Source: Nonomuraea thailandensis
GTDB lineage: Bacteria > Actinomycetota > Actinomycetes > Streptosporangiales > Streptosporangiaceae
Length of the DNA stretch: 64,000 nucleotides
Direction of reading: 5' to 3'
Assembly (NCBI RefSeq): GCF_024172165.1
Contig: NZ_JAMZEB010000002.1
Location: 11,801,501 to 11,865,500 of the forward strand
Positions 42,261 through 50,175 of this stretch are shown here, one piece after another. A program made the position numbers and the translations under genes. Position 1 is the stretch's first letter; each line of letters opens with the position of its first letter. The notes beneath the pieces are model-generated. The model saw only the letters and a list, made by a program, of their open reading frames with translations, searched no databases and was not told the origin of the DNA.

Positions 42261-42309
42261 GTCACTCTAAGTGACAAGGGGGGCGCGCCATTGATTACTT
42301 AGCGTAATC
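42261..42309. promoter_or_regulatory. Two inverted repeats upstream of the secreted nuclease gene
   Basis: GTCACT-CTA-AGTGAC lies at 42261-42275 and GATTAC-TTAGC-GTAATC at 42293-42309, both perfect. They fill the AT-richer gap between garR and the nuclease start at 42329. The first could be a weak garR terminator; the second, 20 bases before the ATG, looks like an operator. Confidence 0.5.
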
Positions 42310-42328
42310 ATCGCAGTAGTCATGGGCC

Positions 42329-42997
42329 ATGTTCTCATTGCGATCATGGCCCGCCCGCACGGCGACCACCGCGACCATGACCATCCTGGCCCTGGTCCCG
42401 GCGGCCGGCGCGGGCGCCGCCTCCCCCGCCGAACTCCCGCCCACCCTCTCCGCCCCGGCCGCGCAGGCGCAGCTCCAGCAGCTCGTCATCGCCGAACCCC
42501 GTGCGATGGCCGGCTACAGCCGCTCCCGCTTCCCGCACTGGACGGCGCAGGGGTACTCCTGCGACACCCGCGAGACCGTCCTCGCCCGCGACGGCGTCGA
42601 CGTCAAACAGGACGAGAACTGCCGGGCCTACAGCGGCACCTGGCACAGCGTCTACGACGGCAAGGACTTCACCGACGCTTCGAGCCTCGACATCGACCAC
42701 ATGGTGCCGCTGGCCCAGGCGTGGCGGTCGGGTGCGAACACGTGGACCGACGCCCGCCGCAGGCAGTTCGCCAACGACCTCGAAGGGCCGCAGCTCCTCG
42801 CGGTCTCGGCCGCCTCCAACCGCTCCAAGGGCGACCAGTCACCCGACCAGTGGAAGCCGCCGCTGCGGTCGTACTGGTGCACGTACAGCCGGGCCTGGAT
42901 CGACGTCAAGTCCCGCTACGACCTCACCGTCACCGAGGCCGAGCGGGACGCGCTGAGCGAGATGGTGGCGACCTGCTACGGGCGCACCGGGGTCTGA
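42329..42997 (+). CDS. Secreted HNH-family nuclease (DUF1524/GmrSD-like)
   Basis: 222 residues. An N-terminal signal peptide (SWPARTATTATMTILALVPAAGAGAAS) is followed by a DUF1524-type HNH domain: LDIDHMVPLAQAWRSGANTW at about 118-137 with the DH metal/general-base pair, and NDLEGPQLLAVSAASNRSKGDQSPDQWKPP with the Asn and second-His-position region. Four cysteines (YSCDTRE, ENCRAY, YWCTYS, ATCYGR) suggest disulphides in an exported enzyme. Such proteins are usually extracellular nucleases for nutrient use. A 93-residue gene begins at the next base, which is unusual and invites comparison with nuclease/immunity pairs. Confidence 0.9.
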   Translation: MFSLRSWPARTATTATMTILALVPAAGAGAASPAELPPTLSAPAAQAQLQQLVIAEPRAMAGYSRSRFPHWTAQGYSCDTRETVLARDGVDVKQDENCRAYSGTWHSVYDGKDFTDASSLDIDHMVPLAQAWRSGANTWTDARRRQFANDLEGPQLLAVSAASNRSKGDQSPDQWKPPLRSYWCTYSRAWIDVKSRYDLTVTEAERDALSEMVATCYGRTGV

Positions 42998-43279
42998 GTG
43001 GGCGCCGAGGCCTACCAGAGCAACGTCGTCGCCGGGCCCGGTGGCGTGATGACCGAGGAGGTCGGCGTCATCACCGGTGAGGTGACGGTGCGCACGGTGG
43101 TGGTCGGCGAGCTGGTGACGGTACGCGTGCAGTACCTGGACGCCGACGAGTGGTACGAGGTCGAGGGCAGCCCCCTGGGGCGGGCCACCGGTCCTGGACC
43201 GCGCCTCCACCAGGAGATCGTCCAGGCCGTACGGCGCGGCATGCCCGACGGCCTGACCGGCTTCCACCCGCCCACCTGA
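42998..43279 (+). CDS. Small protein of unknown function, abutting the nuclease gene
   Basis: 93 residues from a GTG that directly follows the nuclease TGA. Third codon positions are almost all G or C, so it is a real gene. It is acidic and beta-rich (VMTEEVGVITGEVTVRTVVVGELVTVRVQYLDADEWYEVEGSP) with a C-terminal helix (LHQEIVQAVRRGM). No signal peptide is seen, so it stays inside the cell. It may be an immunity or regulatory partner of the nuclease, or an unrelated small protein in the same operon. I do not recognise the family. Confidence 0.7.
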   Translation: MGAEAYQSNVVAGPGGVMTEEVGVITGEVTVRTVVVGELVTVRVQYLDADEWYEVEGSPLGRATGPGPRLHQEIVQAVRRGMPDGLTGFHPPT

Positions 43280-43391
43280 CCCGCCACGGGCCCCGGCCCG
43301 CCACCGCGCCGAGCCGGTGTCACGCCGGCCCGGCGCCCCTGTCCGGCAACGTGTCGCCTTGGCGCAGCACCTGGCGGCACGTTGCCATGGC

Positions 43392-43495
43392 CCGCCGGGT
43401 GGCGGCATGCCCCCAAGCGTGCCGGGGCGGCATGTTCCCAAGCGCGCCGGGTGGCGGCGCGTTGTCTTGACGCGCCGGGTCGGCGCGTTGTCGTG
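43392..43495. repeat. Degenerate tandem repeats of about 25 bases
   Basis: Four units of the type CGCCGGGTGGCGGCATG-CCCAAG follow one another and diverge from left to right. They occupy the gap between the 93-residue gene and the TetR-like remnant. No gene is seen in the gap. Confidence 0.6.
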
Positions 43496-43531
43496 CGGTG
43501 GGACTCGGCGCAAAGCGGACGGCGCCAAGCC

Positions 43532-44188
43532 CTAGCCGGAAACGCGCCGCGCCAGCTCCCCGGCCGTCAGCGCCGCACCCGGCGGGACCGGCGCGGGATG
43601 GGCACGCATCCCGGCGAGCACCAGGCGCGCTGCCCGTACCCGCAACTCCTCGCCCAACCCGGCGGGCACAGTCGGCAGCCCCCGGACGAGCAGCCCGACG
43701 ACCCCCGCCACATCACCCGCGCCGACGTCCGCACGCAGCGCACCCTCGTCGTGACCGGCCCGCACGATGTCTTCGAGCACCTTCAACAGGCGATCACTCA
43801 CCGCACCGACCTCCGGCGCGGCGTCCGCATCGCGTGCAGCACCGGCCACATCCTGCGCCGCAGCGCCGCCAGCGCCATCATGCGCCGAAGCGCTGTCGCC
43901 ATCATGCGCCGAAGCGCTGCCGGATTCGCGCGTGGCAGCGCCGACGGCAGCCTCGCGGGCGCGCGCCCCCTCGACCGCCGCGAGCGGATCCAGCCCCAGC
44001 TCCGCACACCCCGCCACGAACCGGCTGAGCGCATCGAACGCCCACGTCTCCTCCGCCCGCGCCTCCTCCGCCAGCGCGATCATGCGATTCACCTGGTCGG
44101 CGAGCGTGGCCCCCTGGTTACTTCCGGCCTCCGCTGTCAGATGGCCCGGCGCGCTCATGCGGTCAGCCGCCTTCCTCTGCTCGTCCAT
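43532..44188 (-). pseudogene. TetR-like effector-domain protein lacking the DNA-binding head
   Basis: 218 residues from ATG 44188 (AGGAAG upstream). The sequence matches only the C-terminal ligand-binding half of a TetR regulator of the SbtR-like type: QVNRMIALAEEARAEETWAFDALSRFVAGCAELGLDPLAAVEG, then RLLKVLEDIVRAGHDEGALRADVGAGDVAGVVGLLVRGLP. The usual N-terminal helix-turn-helix is absent, and there is no room for it because the divergent thioesterase gene begins at 44291. A low-complexity insert with a repeated SASAHDG lies in the middle. It is either a decayed regulator or a stand-alone effector-binding protein; codon use is still good. Confidence 0.6.
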
Positions 44189-44290
44189 CGGCTTCCTCAC
44201 AGCAGCCTAACCCCGGGTGTGCGAAGCCGGTTTCCGCAGGCCAGGCGACCAGACCCGGAACTGTCGGTGCCCTGACGTTGAATATCCCGC

Positions 44291-44731
44291 ATGGAGACCC
44301 CCACCCGCGAAGGGCCGTTCTGGGACGTGATGGCCGGCCGGTTGCCCCCGCCGCCCGCCGCCACCACCCTGGGCTGGGAGCTGCTGCAGGTCGATCCCGA
44401 CGGGGGCACGATCGAGGTGGCGTTCACGGCCGACGAGAGCTTCACCAACCCGATGGGCGTGGTCCAGGGCGGCTTCCTGGCGGCGATGCTCGACGACACG
44501 CTCGGGCCCGCACTGGGCGCGATGCTGCCGCCCGGGCAGTTCGCGCCGACGCTCGACCTGCACGTCCAGTTCCTCCGCCCGGCCCGCCCCGGCCGGCTGG
44601 TGGGCCGGGGCAGGGTCGTGCGGCGGGGGCGCCAGGTGTGCTTCCTGTCCGGCGAACTGCTCGCCCCCGACGGCGAGCCCGTCGCCGTGGCGACGGCGAC
44701 CGCGTACATCCAGACGATCCAACAGGGGTGA
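44291..44731 (+). CDS. PaaI-family hotdog thioesterase
   Basis: 146 residues. A single hotdog domain with the family block FTNPMGVVQGGFLAAMLDDTLGPALG, where the Asn-Gly and Asp shape the active site, and the strands TLDLHVQFLRPARPGRLVGRGRVVRRGRQVCFLSGELL. PaaI-type enzymes hydrolyse aryl- or acyl-CoA thioesters. The natural substrate is unknown. It is divergent from the truncated TetR-like gene, which may once have regulated it. Confidence 0.9.
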   Translation: METPTREGPFWDVMAGRLPPPPAATTLGWELLQVDPDGGTIEVAFTADESFTNPMGVVQGGFLAAMLDDTLGPALGAMLPPGQFAPTLDLHVQFLRPARPGRLVGRGRVVRRGRQVCFLSGELLAPDGEPVAVATATAYIQTIQQG

Positions 44732-44754
44732 CCGCAGGACGCGACCAGGGGAGC

Positions 44755-44856
44755 GAGGCGGCCGGTGGACGCGGATGAGGCGAGGCGAGGCTGAGGTGAG
44801 GGTGGCGTGAGGCTGGGGTGAGGCATGGTTGAGGTGAGGCGAGACTCAGGCGGGTG
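44755..44856. repeat. Purine-rich GAGGCGAGG / GAGGTGAGG repeat tract
   Basis: About 100 bases built from irregular 5-11-base steps of GAGGCGAGG, GCTGAGGTGAGG and GGTGAGGC follow the thioesterase stop. The strand asymmetry is extreme (G and A on the plus strand). No coding signal. Confidence 0.6.
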
Positions 44857-45018
44857 CGGGCAGGAGACGGTCGCGTAGGACGGCGAGGGCCAGCACCCAT
44901 CCGCTCCACGCCACATACCCGGCGAAGTTCGCCAGATCGGCCCCCGGCGCGCCCAGCGGCGCCACCACCCCGGCGGCCACGGCCACGGCGGAGGCCGCAC
45001 CCAGCGCGATGAACCACC
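44846..45018 (-). pseudogene. Remnant of a small membrane protein
   Basis: In this stretch the minus strand encodes WFIALGAASAVAVAAGVVAPLGAPG and YVAWSGWVLALAVLRDRLLPAPA, two transmembrane helices like the C-terminus of a short integral membrane protein. The frame remains open to 45136 but the upstream codons are Arg-rich and non-coding in style. The beginning of the gene is missing and is replaced by another remnant on the opposite strand. Confidence 0.5.
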
Positions 45019-45027
45019 GCGGCGGAC

Positions 45028-45156
45028 GACCAAGCCTTCCCCCGCACGCACGCCGCCGCCGACGCCATCGCGGCCTACGTCTCCACCGACCAGTTCCGCT
45101 GGGGCCTGGAACGGGTTCTCGCCGGCGTGTCCCCAATCGAGCCGCGCGTGCCCTGA
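45028..45156 (+). pseudogene. Remnant of the C-terminus of a TetR-type regulator
   Basis: The plus frame ending at the TGA 45154-45156 reads FPRTHAAADAIAAYVSTDQFRWGLERVLAGVSPIE, a pattern typical of the last helix of TetR regulators (DxFxxGLxRxLDGI). No start codon or HTH precedes it; the frame abuts the membrane-protein remnant on the other strand. It looks like debris from a past rearrangement. Confidence 0.5.
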
Positions 45157-45196
45157 GGCGAGCCAGGCCCGCCGAGGGGTTCAGGAAACCGGCGCC

Positions 45197-47215
45197 TCAG
45201 GGGAGCCGTCGCCGGTATACCTCCCTGGCGCGCTCGTACAGGGCGAGGTGGTCGCCGAGCTGCTCGGGCGTCTCGAACGTGCCGAATCTGCGCAGAACCA
45301 CCTCCAGCCGATCCAGCCAGGCCAGGCACCACCGCACGTCCGCCTCCCTGGCCACGTGCCCGCCCGCGACGTCCACGTACACCGGGCTGCTGTGCGCGTA
45401 GGCGCCGGAGCGGTGCATGCTGCGCGGGTGCGGCCCGCCGGAGGCGACGGCGACGACGTACGTCGGCTCGCGCATCGCCACGCGGGCCGTCAGCCGCCCG
45501 GGCGGGCCCTTGGCCAGCACGCCGTCCGCGGTGCGGATCTCCAGCGTCTCGACCTCCGGCCCGATCGAGGAGACGGCGATCTCCACCTCCTGCCCGCGCG
45601 CCAGCTGCAGCGTGTCGCCGGGGCCGTGCCCGTTCACGGTCAGCTCCAGCCACGGCCCGGTGGTGGCGAACGTGCGGCCGAGCAGGATCGCCTCGGCGTA
45701 CGACTCGGCGGTGAGCGGGCCGGCGACGTCGGCGTACACGCGTTCCCAGCCGGGCGGGGAGGAGGCCGTGCCGCGGCGGCAGAACGACAGCACGGCGTCG
45801 GTGCCGGCCGTGACCGCCAGCCGGTTGCCCGCGCCGATCAGGCGGCGGTAGACGGCGGCGGTGGCCGCGATCGAGGAGTGGTTGAGCACGTCGAGGGTGT
45901 CGATGAGGCCCAGCGCCGCGTCGGCCACGATCTCCCTGGCCGCGCAGGAGCGTCCGCGGTCGATCGCGATGTCCGGCGGGTCGTCGTCGTCGAACGGCGT
46001 GTGGAACGGGTGCCCGTACCCGGTCACCCCGCCCAGCGCCCGCAGCTCCTCCAGCGCCACGGCGTTCGGCGGCCAGTCGGCCGTGTCGCGGAAGCCCGAG
46101 TGGTAGCGGCGCGGCGGCTCGCGCAGCCCGAACGCGGTGCAGTGGCCGATCAGGTCGTTGCGGTACTCGACGCCGAGCCTGGCCAGGTGCCGGTCGTCGG
46201 ACCACGGCAGGTCCTCGCCCGCCCAGTGCTCCAGCGCCTCCACGTCGTAGACCCGCTCACCGGCGACGTTGCCCGCCACGAGGTTGAGCACGTGCAGGTC
46301 CTCACCGTGCTGCGCCGCGGCGGCCAGGGCGGGCGCGGCCGGCTCCTCGCCCATCCAGTTCAGATGGACGTGCAGGTCGCCGCCGTACCAGCCGCGGGCG
46401 GCGGCGTCGTACAGCCGCTCGGGCGTCAGCTCCACCAGCGTCGGCGCCCCGGCCTCCGGGGTCAGCACGATCTCGGCGGTGGTGTACTCCATGCCCCTGG
46501 CCACGCTCACGGTGACCGGCTCCTCGGCGGGCACCTCGACGACGAGATCGTCACCGTGGAAGTACGGCCGCCGGTGCGCGTCCCGCTTGGGCGGAGCGCC
46601 CCGCGGATACCAGCCCTGCCCGTTCGCTCCCATGACGCTCCACCGGCAGGGGAGCCCGGCCCGCACCCTGATCAGAGCCGCCTCCGCCCGCCTGCTCAGC
46701 GGCGACAGATCGACCGGCCGCCCGCTCACCAGCACGGACTCGGCCACCTCGACCACCTTGGCGCCGCGCGGCCCCAGCGTGTACGGGATCCCGTCCACGA
46801 CCACCGTGACCGGCTCGTCCCGGCTGGAGTCGAGCAGCAACCCGGTGCGGAAGCGGGCGTCGCCCAGCACGACCTGCGTGTCGGCCTCCAGCAGGCACCC
46901 TTCGGGGGTCAGGCGGAGCGCGGCCAGGTTGTCCAGGACGTCACCGCCGAGCGCGTCGCGCACCACCCGGTCGGGATCCACCTCGCCGAGGTGGTCCTCC
47001 AGGTCGCCCGCCCGCATGCCGGGGTGCCCCTCGGCCACCTGGCGCAGGGCCGCGGCCCAGTAGCCGTAGCGGTTGTCGAGGAAGACGGTGGCCCAGGCCT
47101 GCACCACGTATCCCAGGGGCGGCTCGCCCCAGCGCACGTCGTGGGTGTCCCGCAGCGATCGGTAGTCCACCAGCGCGGCGGCGACGGCGGGAGGCAGCAG
47201 CGGATCGTCACACAT
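45197..47215 (-). CDS. CehA/McbA-family metallohydrolase (PHP-like)
   Basis: 672 residues from ATG 47215 with AGGGAG upstream. The C-terminal half is a PHP-type metallohydrolase: GWYGGDLHVHLNWMGE (first HxH metal motif, about residue 280), EDLHVLNLVAGN, GGVTGYGHPFHTPF, and LAVTAGTDAVLSF (Asp). The N-terminal 270 residues are beta-rich and may be a binding domain (PYFHGDDLVVEVPAEEPVTVSV). CehA and McbA hydrolyse carbamate insecticides, but most family members have unknown substrates, so the name only marks the fold. It is divergent from the rhodanese-CBS gene. Confidence 0.88.
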   Translation of the reverse strand: MCDDPLLPPAVAAALVDYRSLRDTHDVRWGEPPLGYVVQAWATVFLDNRYGYWAAALRQVAEGHPGMRAGDLEDHLGEVDPDRVVRDALGGDVLDNLAALRLTPEGCLLEADTQVVLGDARFRTGLLLDSSRDEPVTVVVDGIPYTLGPRGAKVVEVAESVLVSGRPVDLSPLSRRAEAALIRVRAGLPCRWSVMGANGQGWYPRGAPPKRDAHRRPYFHGDDLVVEVPAEEPVTVSVARGMEYTTAEIVLTPEAGAPTLVELTPERLYDAAARGWYGGDLHVHLNWMGEEPAAPALAAAAQHGEDLHVLNLVAGNVAGERVYDVEALEHWAGEDLPWSDDRHLARLGVEYRNDLIGHCTAFGLREPPRRYHSGFRDTADWPPNAVALEELRALGGVTGYGHPFHTPFDDDDPPDIAIDRGRSCAAREIVADAALGLIDTLDVLNHSSIAATAAVYRRLIGAGNRLAVTAGTDAVLSFCRRGTASSPPGWERVYADVAGPLTAESYAEAILLGRTFATTGPWLELTVNGHGPGDTLQLARGQEVEIAVSSIGPEVETLEIRTADGVLAKGPPGRLTARVAMREPTYVVAVASGGPHPRSMHRSGAYAHSSPVYVDVAGGHVAREADVRWCLAWLDRLEVVLRRFGTFETPEQLGDHLALYERAREVYRRRLP

Positions 47216-47296
47216 CGGATACTCCCTGAAGAGGACGCGCCGTCATCGTGACACGAATCGTCCGCTGCGTCCCCCGACTCTGGGTACGGGGAGGTC

Positions 47297-47983
47297 ATGA
47301 CGCACATCATCGATCGCGAGGCCGTGCACGACCTGCTCGCCACCAGGCAGGCGCAGCTCGTCGAGGTGCTGCCGAAGCGTGAGTTCGAGTGGGCGCACCT
47401 GCCGGGCGCCGTGAACCTGCCGCTGGGCCGCATCGACGGCGAGCCGCCGCTGGAGCGGGGTCGCCCGGTCATCGTGTACTGCCACGACTGGCTCTGCGAC
47501 CTGAGCCCGCGGGCCGCGCACCGGCTCGAACGGCTGGGGTTCGGCGAGGTGTACGACTACGGGGTGGGCAAGATGGACTGGTTGTCCGCCGACCTGCCGT
47601 ACGACGGCCACGCCGCCCTGGTGTCCAGGAACGTGCGCAGGGACCCGGTGACCGCCGGGCTGGACGACCCGCTGGGCATGCTGACCGAGCGCATCATCGC
47701 CGACCCGGCGGGGATGGCCGTGGTGGTGGACGAGGACGACGTCGTCCAGGGGGTGATCGGCTCGCGCGAGCTCAGGGGCGGCGACCTCGACGGCACCGCC
47801 GAGAGCGTCATGCGGGTCGGCGCCACCACCGTGCGCCCGAGCGAGGAGATCGACCCGCTGGTCCAGCGCATGGACCGGGCGAAGGTGGACCACGTGGTGG
47901 TCACCCAGGCGGACGGGACGCTGGTGGGCCTGTTCGGCCTCGGCGACACCCGCCCGCCCGAGAACGACTCCGACCAGGGCTGA
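47297..47983 (+). CDS. Rhodanese domain fused to a CBS pair
   Basis: 228 residues with GGGGAGG upstream. The rhodanese part (about 1-100) has VEVLPKREFEWAHLPGAVNLPLG and the catalytic loop VIVYCHDWLCDLSPRAA; the first Cys (about 62) is the sulfur-accepting residue. A CBS pair fills the rest (VSRNVRRDPVTAGLDDPLGMLTERIIADPAGMAVVVDEDDVVQGVIGSREL and RVGATTVRPSEEIDPLVQRMDRAKVDHVVV), which normally binds adenine nucleotides. The fusion suggests sulfur transfer or a phosphatase-like step tuned by energy charge. The partner is unknown. Confidence 0.9.
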   Translation: MTHIIDREAVHDLLATRQAQLVEVLPKREFEWAHLPGAVNLPLGRIDGEPPLERGRPVIVYCHDWLCDLSPRAAHRLERLGFGEVYDYGVGKMDWLSADLPYDGHAALVSRNVRRDPVTAGLDDPLGMLTERIIADPAGMAVVVDEDDVVQGVIGSRELRGGDLDGTAESVMRVGATTVRPSEEIDPLVQRMDRAKVDHVVVTQADGTLVGLFGLGDTRPPENDSDQG

Positions 47984-48050
47984 CCATCCCGGCCCGGCGC
48001 GGCCCGGATCCCGGCCCAGGCCCCGTCCGCCCACCCCGGACCCGACCAGC

Positions 48051-48130
48051 CGGGCGCCGGGTCCGCGAACCGGGCGCTGGGTCCGCGAACCGGGCGTCGG
48101 GTCCGCGAACCGGGGCGTCAGGTCCGGCGG
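48051..48130. repeat. 20-base tandem repeat, 3.5 copies, entering the HesB-like stop codon
   Basis: CGGGCG(C/T)(C/T)GGGTCCGCGAAC units lie at 48051-48070, 48071-48090 and 48091-48110, with a diverged unit at 48111-48130 that contains the stop of the convergent HesB-like gene. Each unit holds a near-palindrome GGTCCGCGAACC. Confidence 0.9.
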
Positions 48131-48402
48131 TCGAGGCGGAACGTCGGGTGCCCCGGCGCGCCCGGCTGGGCGTCCAGCGACTTGTCGTCGAGGATCGGCA
48201 CCGCGTCCTCGGCGACGAACACGCGCACGTCCTCCCTCTCCACCACCTGGTCACCGGCTTCCGGGGTGCTCGCGAGCGAGACCTCCAGCGTGCCCGCCTC
48301 GTCGGCCTTGGGGGAGATGCGCAGGCCGGCATCGGCAGGCACGTCCTCCCCGACCATGAGATCCCGGATGGCCACCACGGCGTTGTCGGTCAATGTCAGC
48401 AC
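48118..48402 (-). CDS. HesB/IscA-like protein without the cluster cysteines
   Basis: 94 residues from GTG 48402, chosen over GTG 48417 because AAGGAG lies six bases upstream and the product then starts MLTLTDNAVVAIRDLM as in homologues. The A-type carrier fold is visible (AGLRISPKADEAGTLEVSLASTPEAGDQVVEREDVRVFVAEDAVPILDDKSLDA), but none of the three conserved cysteines (one CxnCGC set) is present. It is therefore unlikely to carry an Fe-S cluster and is a diverged family member of unknown role. Confidence 0.82.
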   Translation of the reverse strand: MLTLTDNAVVAIRDLMVGEDVPADAGLRISPKADEAGTLEVSLASTPEAGDQVVEREDVRVFVAEDAVPILDDKSLDAQPGAPGHPTFRLDRRT

Positions 48403-48503
48403 GACCTGCTCCTTCACTAGCGTGAGAACTCCGCCTCCCCTGCCTCCACCAGCCCAAACACCGCCGCGGCATGCCCGGGCGGGTCGCGGGTAGGCGCAGC
48501 GGC

Positions 48504-49163
48504 ATGGGGAAGAAGGATGGAGCCGTGCTGGACGCCCTGCTCGACCGCTACGGCCGCACGTACGCGGCAGAAGCCGGCATCAAGCTGGCCGACCAGCCCA
48601 AACCGCTCTACCAGCTGCTCGTCCTGGCCACCCTGCTCAGCGCCCGCATCTCGGCCGACGTCGCCGTGGCCGCCGCCAGGGAGCTGTTCGCGGCCGGGTA
48701 CGGCACGCCCAGGGGCATGCGCGAGGCGAGCTGGCAGGACCGGGTGGACGCGCTGGGCCGGGGCCACTACCGCCGCTACGACGAGCGCACCGCCACGATG
48801 CTCGGCGACGGCGCCGATCTGATCATCGACCGCTGGAGGGGTGACCTGCGCCGCCTGCGCGACGAGGCGGGGGGCGACGAGCGGCGGCTCACGGACCTGC
48901 TGATGGAGTTCCCCGGCATCGGGCCGACCGGCGCCGACATCTTCCTGCGCGAGGCGCAGGCCGTCTGGCCGCAGGTCGCGCCGCACCTGGACAAGCGGGT
49001 GCTGGACGGCGCGGGCAAGCTCGGGCTGCCCCGCCAGGCCCGCCCGCTGGCCGAGCTGGCGCACTCGGGCGACGAGCTGGCCCGCCTGTCGGCCGCCCTG
49101 GTGCGGGTCTCGCGCAGCAAGAAGTCGGTGGACGAGGTCAAGTCCGCGGCGGCGGCCGGGTGA
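48504..49163 (+). CDS. HhH-GPD base-excision DNA glycosylase-like protein
   Basis: 219 residues from ATG 48504; the frame opens 11 codons earlier with no ribosome site. Helical protein of the endonuclease III fold: LLVLATLLSARISADVAVAAARELF, the HhH motif LLMEFPGIGPTGADIFL and the GPD-region Asp in VAPHLDKRVLDGAG. The catalytic Lys of bifunctional glycosylase-lyases is absent (GPTGAD instead of GxxKTA) and there are no C-terminal cluster cysteines, so it would be a monofunctional glycosylase or non-catalytic DNA binder. The base specificity is unknown. Confidence 0.85.
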   Translation: MGKKDGAVLDALLDRYGRTYAAEAGIKLADQPKPLYQLLVLATLLSARISADVAVAAARELFAAGYGTPRGMREASWQDRVDALGRGHYRRYDERTATMLGDGADLIIDRWRGDLRRLRDEAGGDERRLTDLLMEFPGIGPTGADIFLREAQAVWPQVAPHLDKRVLDGAGKLGLPRQARPLAELAHSGDELARLSAALVRVSRSKKSVDEVKSAAAAG

Positions 49164-49184
49164 GCACCTGTTAGGTTCGATCAC

Positions 49185-49958
49185 ATGGGTGAGTTTGTGA
49201 GCGTCGAGGTGGCCGACCAGATCGCCACGATTCGTCTCGACCGGCCGAAGATGAACGCCCTCAACGGTCAGGTCCAGGGTGAGCTCGCCGAGGCGGCGGG
49301 CATCGTGGACGCCGACCCGCAGGTGCAGGCGGTGATCCTGTACGGCGGGGAGCGGGTGTTCGCCGCCGGGGTGGACATCAAGGAGATGGCCGACATGTCG
49401 TACGCCGACATGGCCGCCCACTCCGGCACGCTCCAGGCCTGCTTCACCGCGGTCGCGAAGATCGGCAAGCCGGTCATCGCCGCGATCACCGGCTACGCCC
49501 TGGGCGGCGGCTGCGAGCTGGCCCTGTGCGCCGACTTCAGGGTCGCGGGCGAGTCGGCCAAGCTGGGCCAGCCGGAGATCCTGCTCGGCCTCATCCCCGG
49601 CGCCGGCGGCACCCAGCGGCTGCCCCGCCTGGTCGGGCCCGCCCGCGCCAAGGACCTCATCTACACCGGGCGCCACGTGGCCGCCGCCGAGGCACTGGCC
49701 ATCGGGCTGGTCGACCGGGTGGTGCCGGACGAGCAGGTCTACACCGCCGCCCTCGAGTGGGCCGCGACCTTCGTGGGCGGGCCGGCGGTCGCGCTGCGCG
49801 CCGCCAAGCAGGCCGTGGACCAGGGGCTGGAGACCGACCTAGACAGGGGGCTGGAGATCGAGCGGCTGCAGTTCTCCGGGATGTTCGCCACCGAGGACGC
49901 CAAGATCGGCCTGCGCGCGTTCGCGGAGAAGGCCAAGCCCAAGTTCACGGGCCGGTAA
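49185..49958 (+). CDS. Enoyl-CoA hydratase/isomerase family protein
   Basis: 257 residues, typical length. Crotonase fold with [12 protein letters not shown], the oxyanion-hole segments [14 protein letters not shown] and [23 protein letters not shown] (catalytic Glu in GCEL) and [22 protein letters not shown] (second Glu). It hydrates trans-2-enoyl-CoA, as in beta-oxidation; substrate chain length cannot be read. It lies 21 bases downstream of the DNA glycosylase-like gene, a link without obvious metabolic sense. Confidence 0.95.
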   Translation: MGEFVSVEVADQIATIRLDRPKMNALNGQVQGELAEAAGIVDADPQVQAVILYGGERVFAAGVDIKEMADMSYADMAAHSGTLQACFTAVAKIGKPVIAAITGYALGGGCELALCADFRVAGESAKLGQPEILLGLIPGAGGTQRLPRLVGPARAKDLIYTGRHVAAAEALAIGLVDRVVPDEQVYTAALEWAATFVGGPAVALRAAKQAVDQGLETDLDRGLEIERLQFSGMFATEDAKIGLRAFAEKAKPKFTGR

Positions 49959-50035
49959 CCCCGTCATCGGCGGGCCTGCGTCCGTCCCCTCCCCGCCGCA
50001 CTTCGGCGAGGTCCTTTCAAGAGGGGAGGGGGCGA

Positions 50036-50124
50036 GTGAGGTCCCTGGGAGGAGGACGGGTGAAGTGCCTGGGGTGAGGTTCCTGGGACCGGTGAGATCC
50101 CGCGGGACGGTGGGGTCTCTGGGA
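50036..50124. repeat. Degenerate repeats of GTGAGGTNCCTGGGA
   Basis: Copies occur at 50036-50050, 50060-50074 and 50074-50088, with a weaker copy near 50110-50124. They fill the gap after the enoyl-CoA hydratase gene; no gene is seen there. Confidence 0.6.
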
Positions 50125-50175
50125 GGGGGCCGGTCGCACGTCGGCGAGGGCCCTGGGCGGGGAGCGTTGACGGGC

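Larger units (their letters stand above)
44732..45196. other. Gene-poor stretch with remnants and repeats
   Basis: 465 bases between the thioesterase and metallohydrolase stops hold the GAGG repeat tract and the two gene remnants listed separately. No intact gene is seen. Confidence 0.7.

Noticed and set aside
42322-43080. 252-codon frame overlapping the secreted nuclease and the 93-residue gene
   Set aside because: Arg/Pro-rich product without motifs; the overlapping frame has a signal peptide and HNH motif.
45248-47251. 667-codon open frame opposite the CehA/McbA metallohydrolase
   Set aside because: Low-complexity Arg/Val/Ala product, no ribosome site, and the minus-strand gene has clear metal motifs.
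48043-48130. CRISPR array
   Set aside because: The 20-base units are directly adjacent without spacers and no cas gene is near; these are simple tandem repeats.
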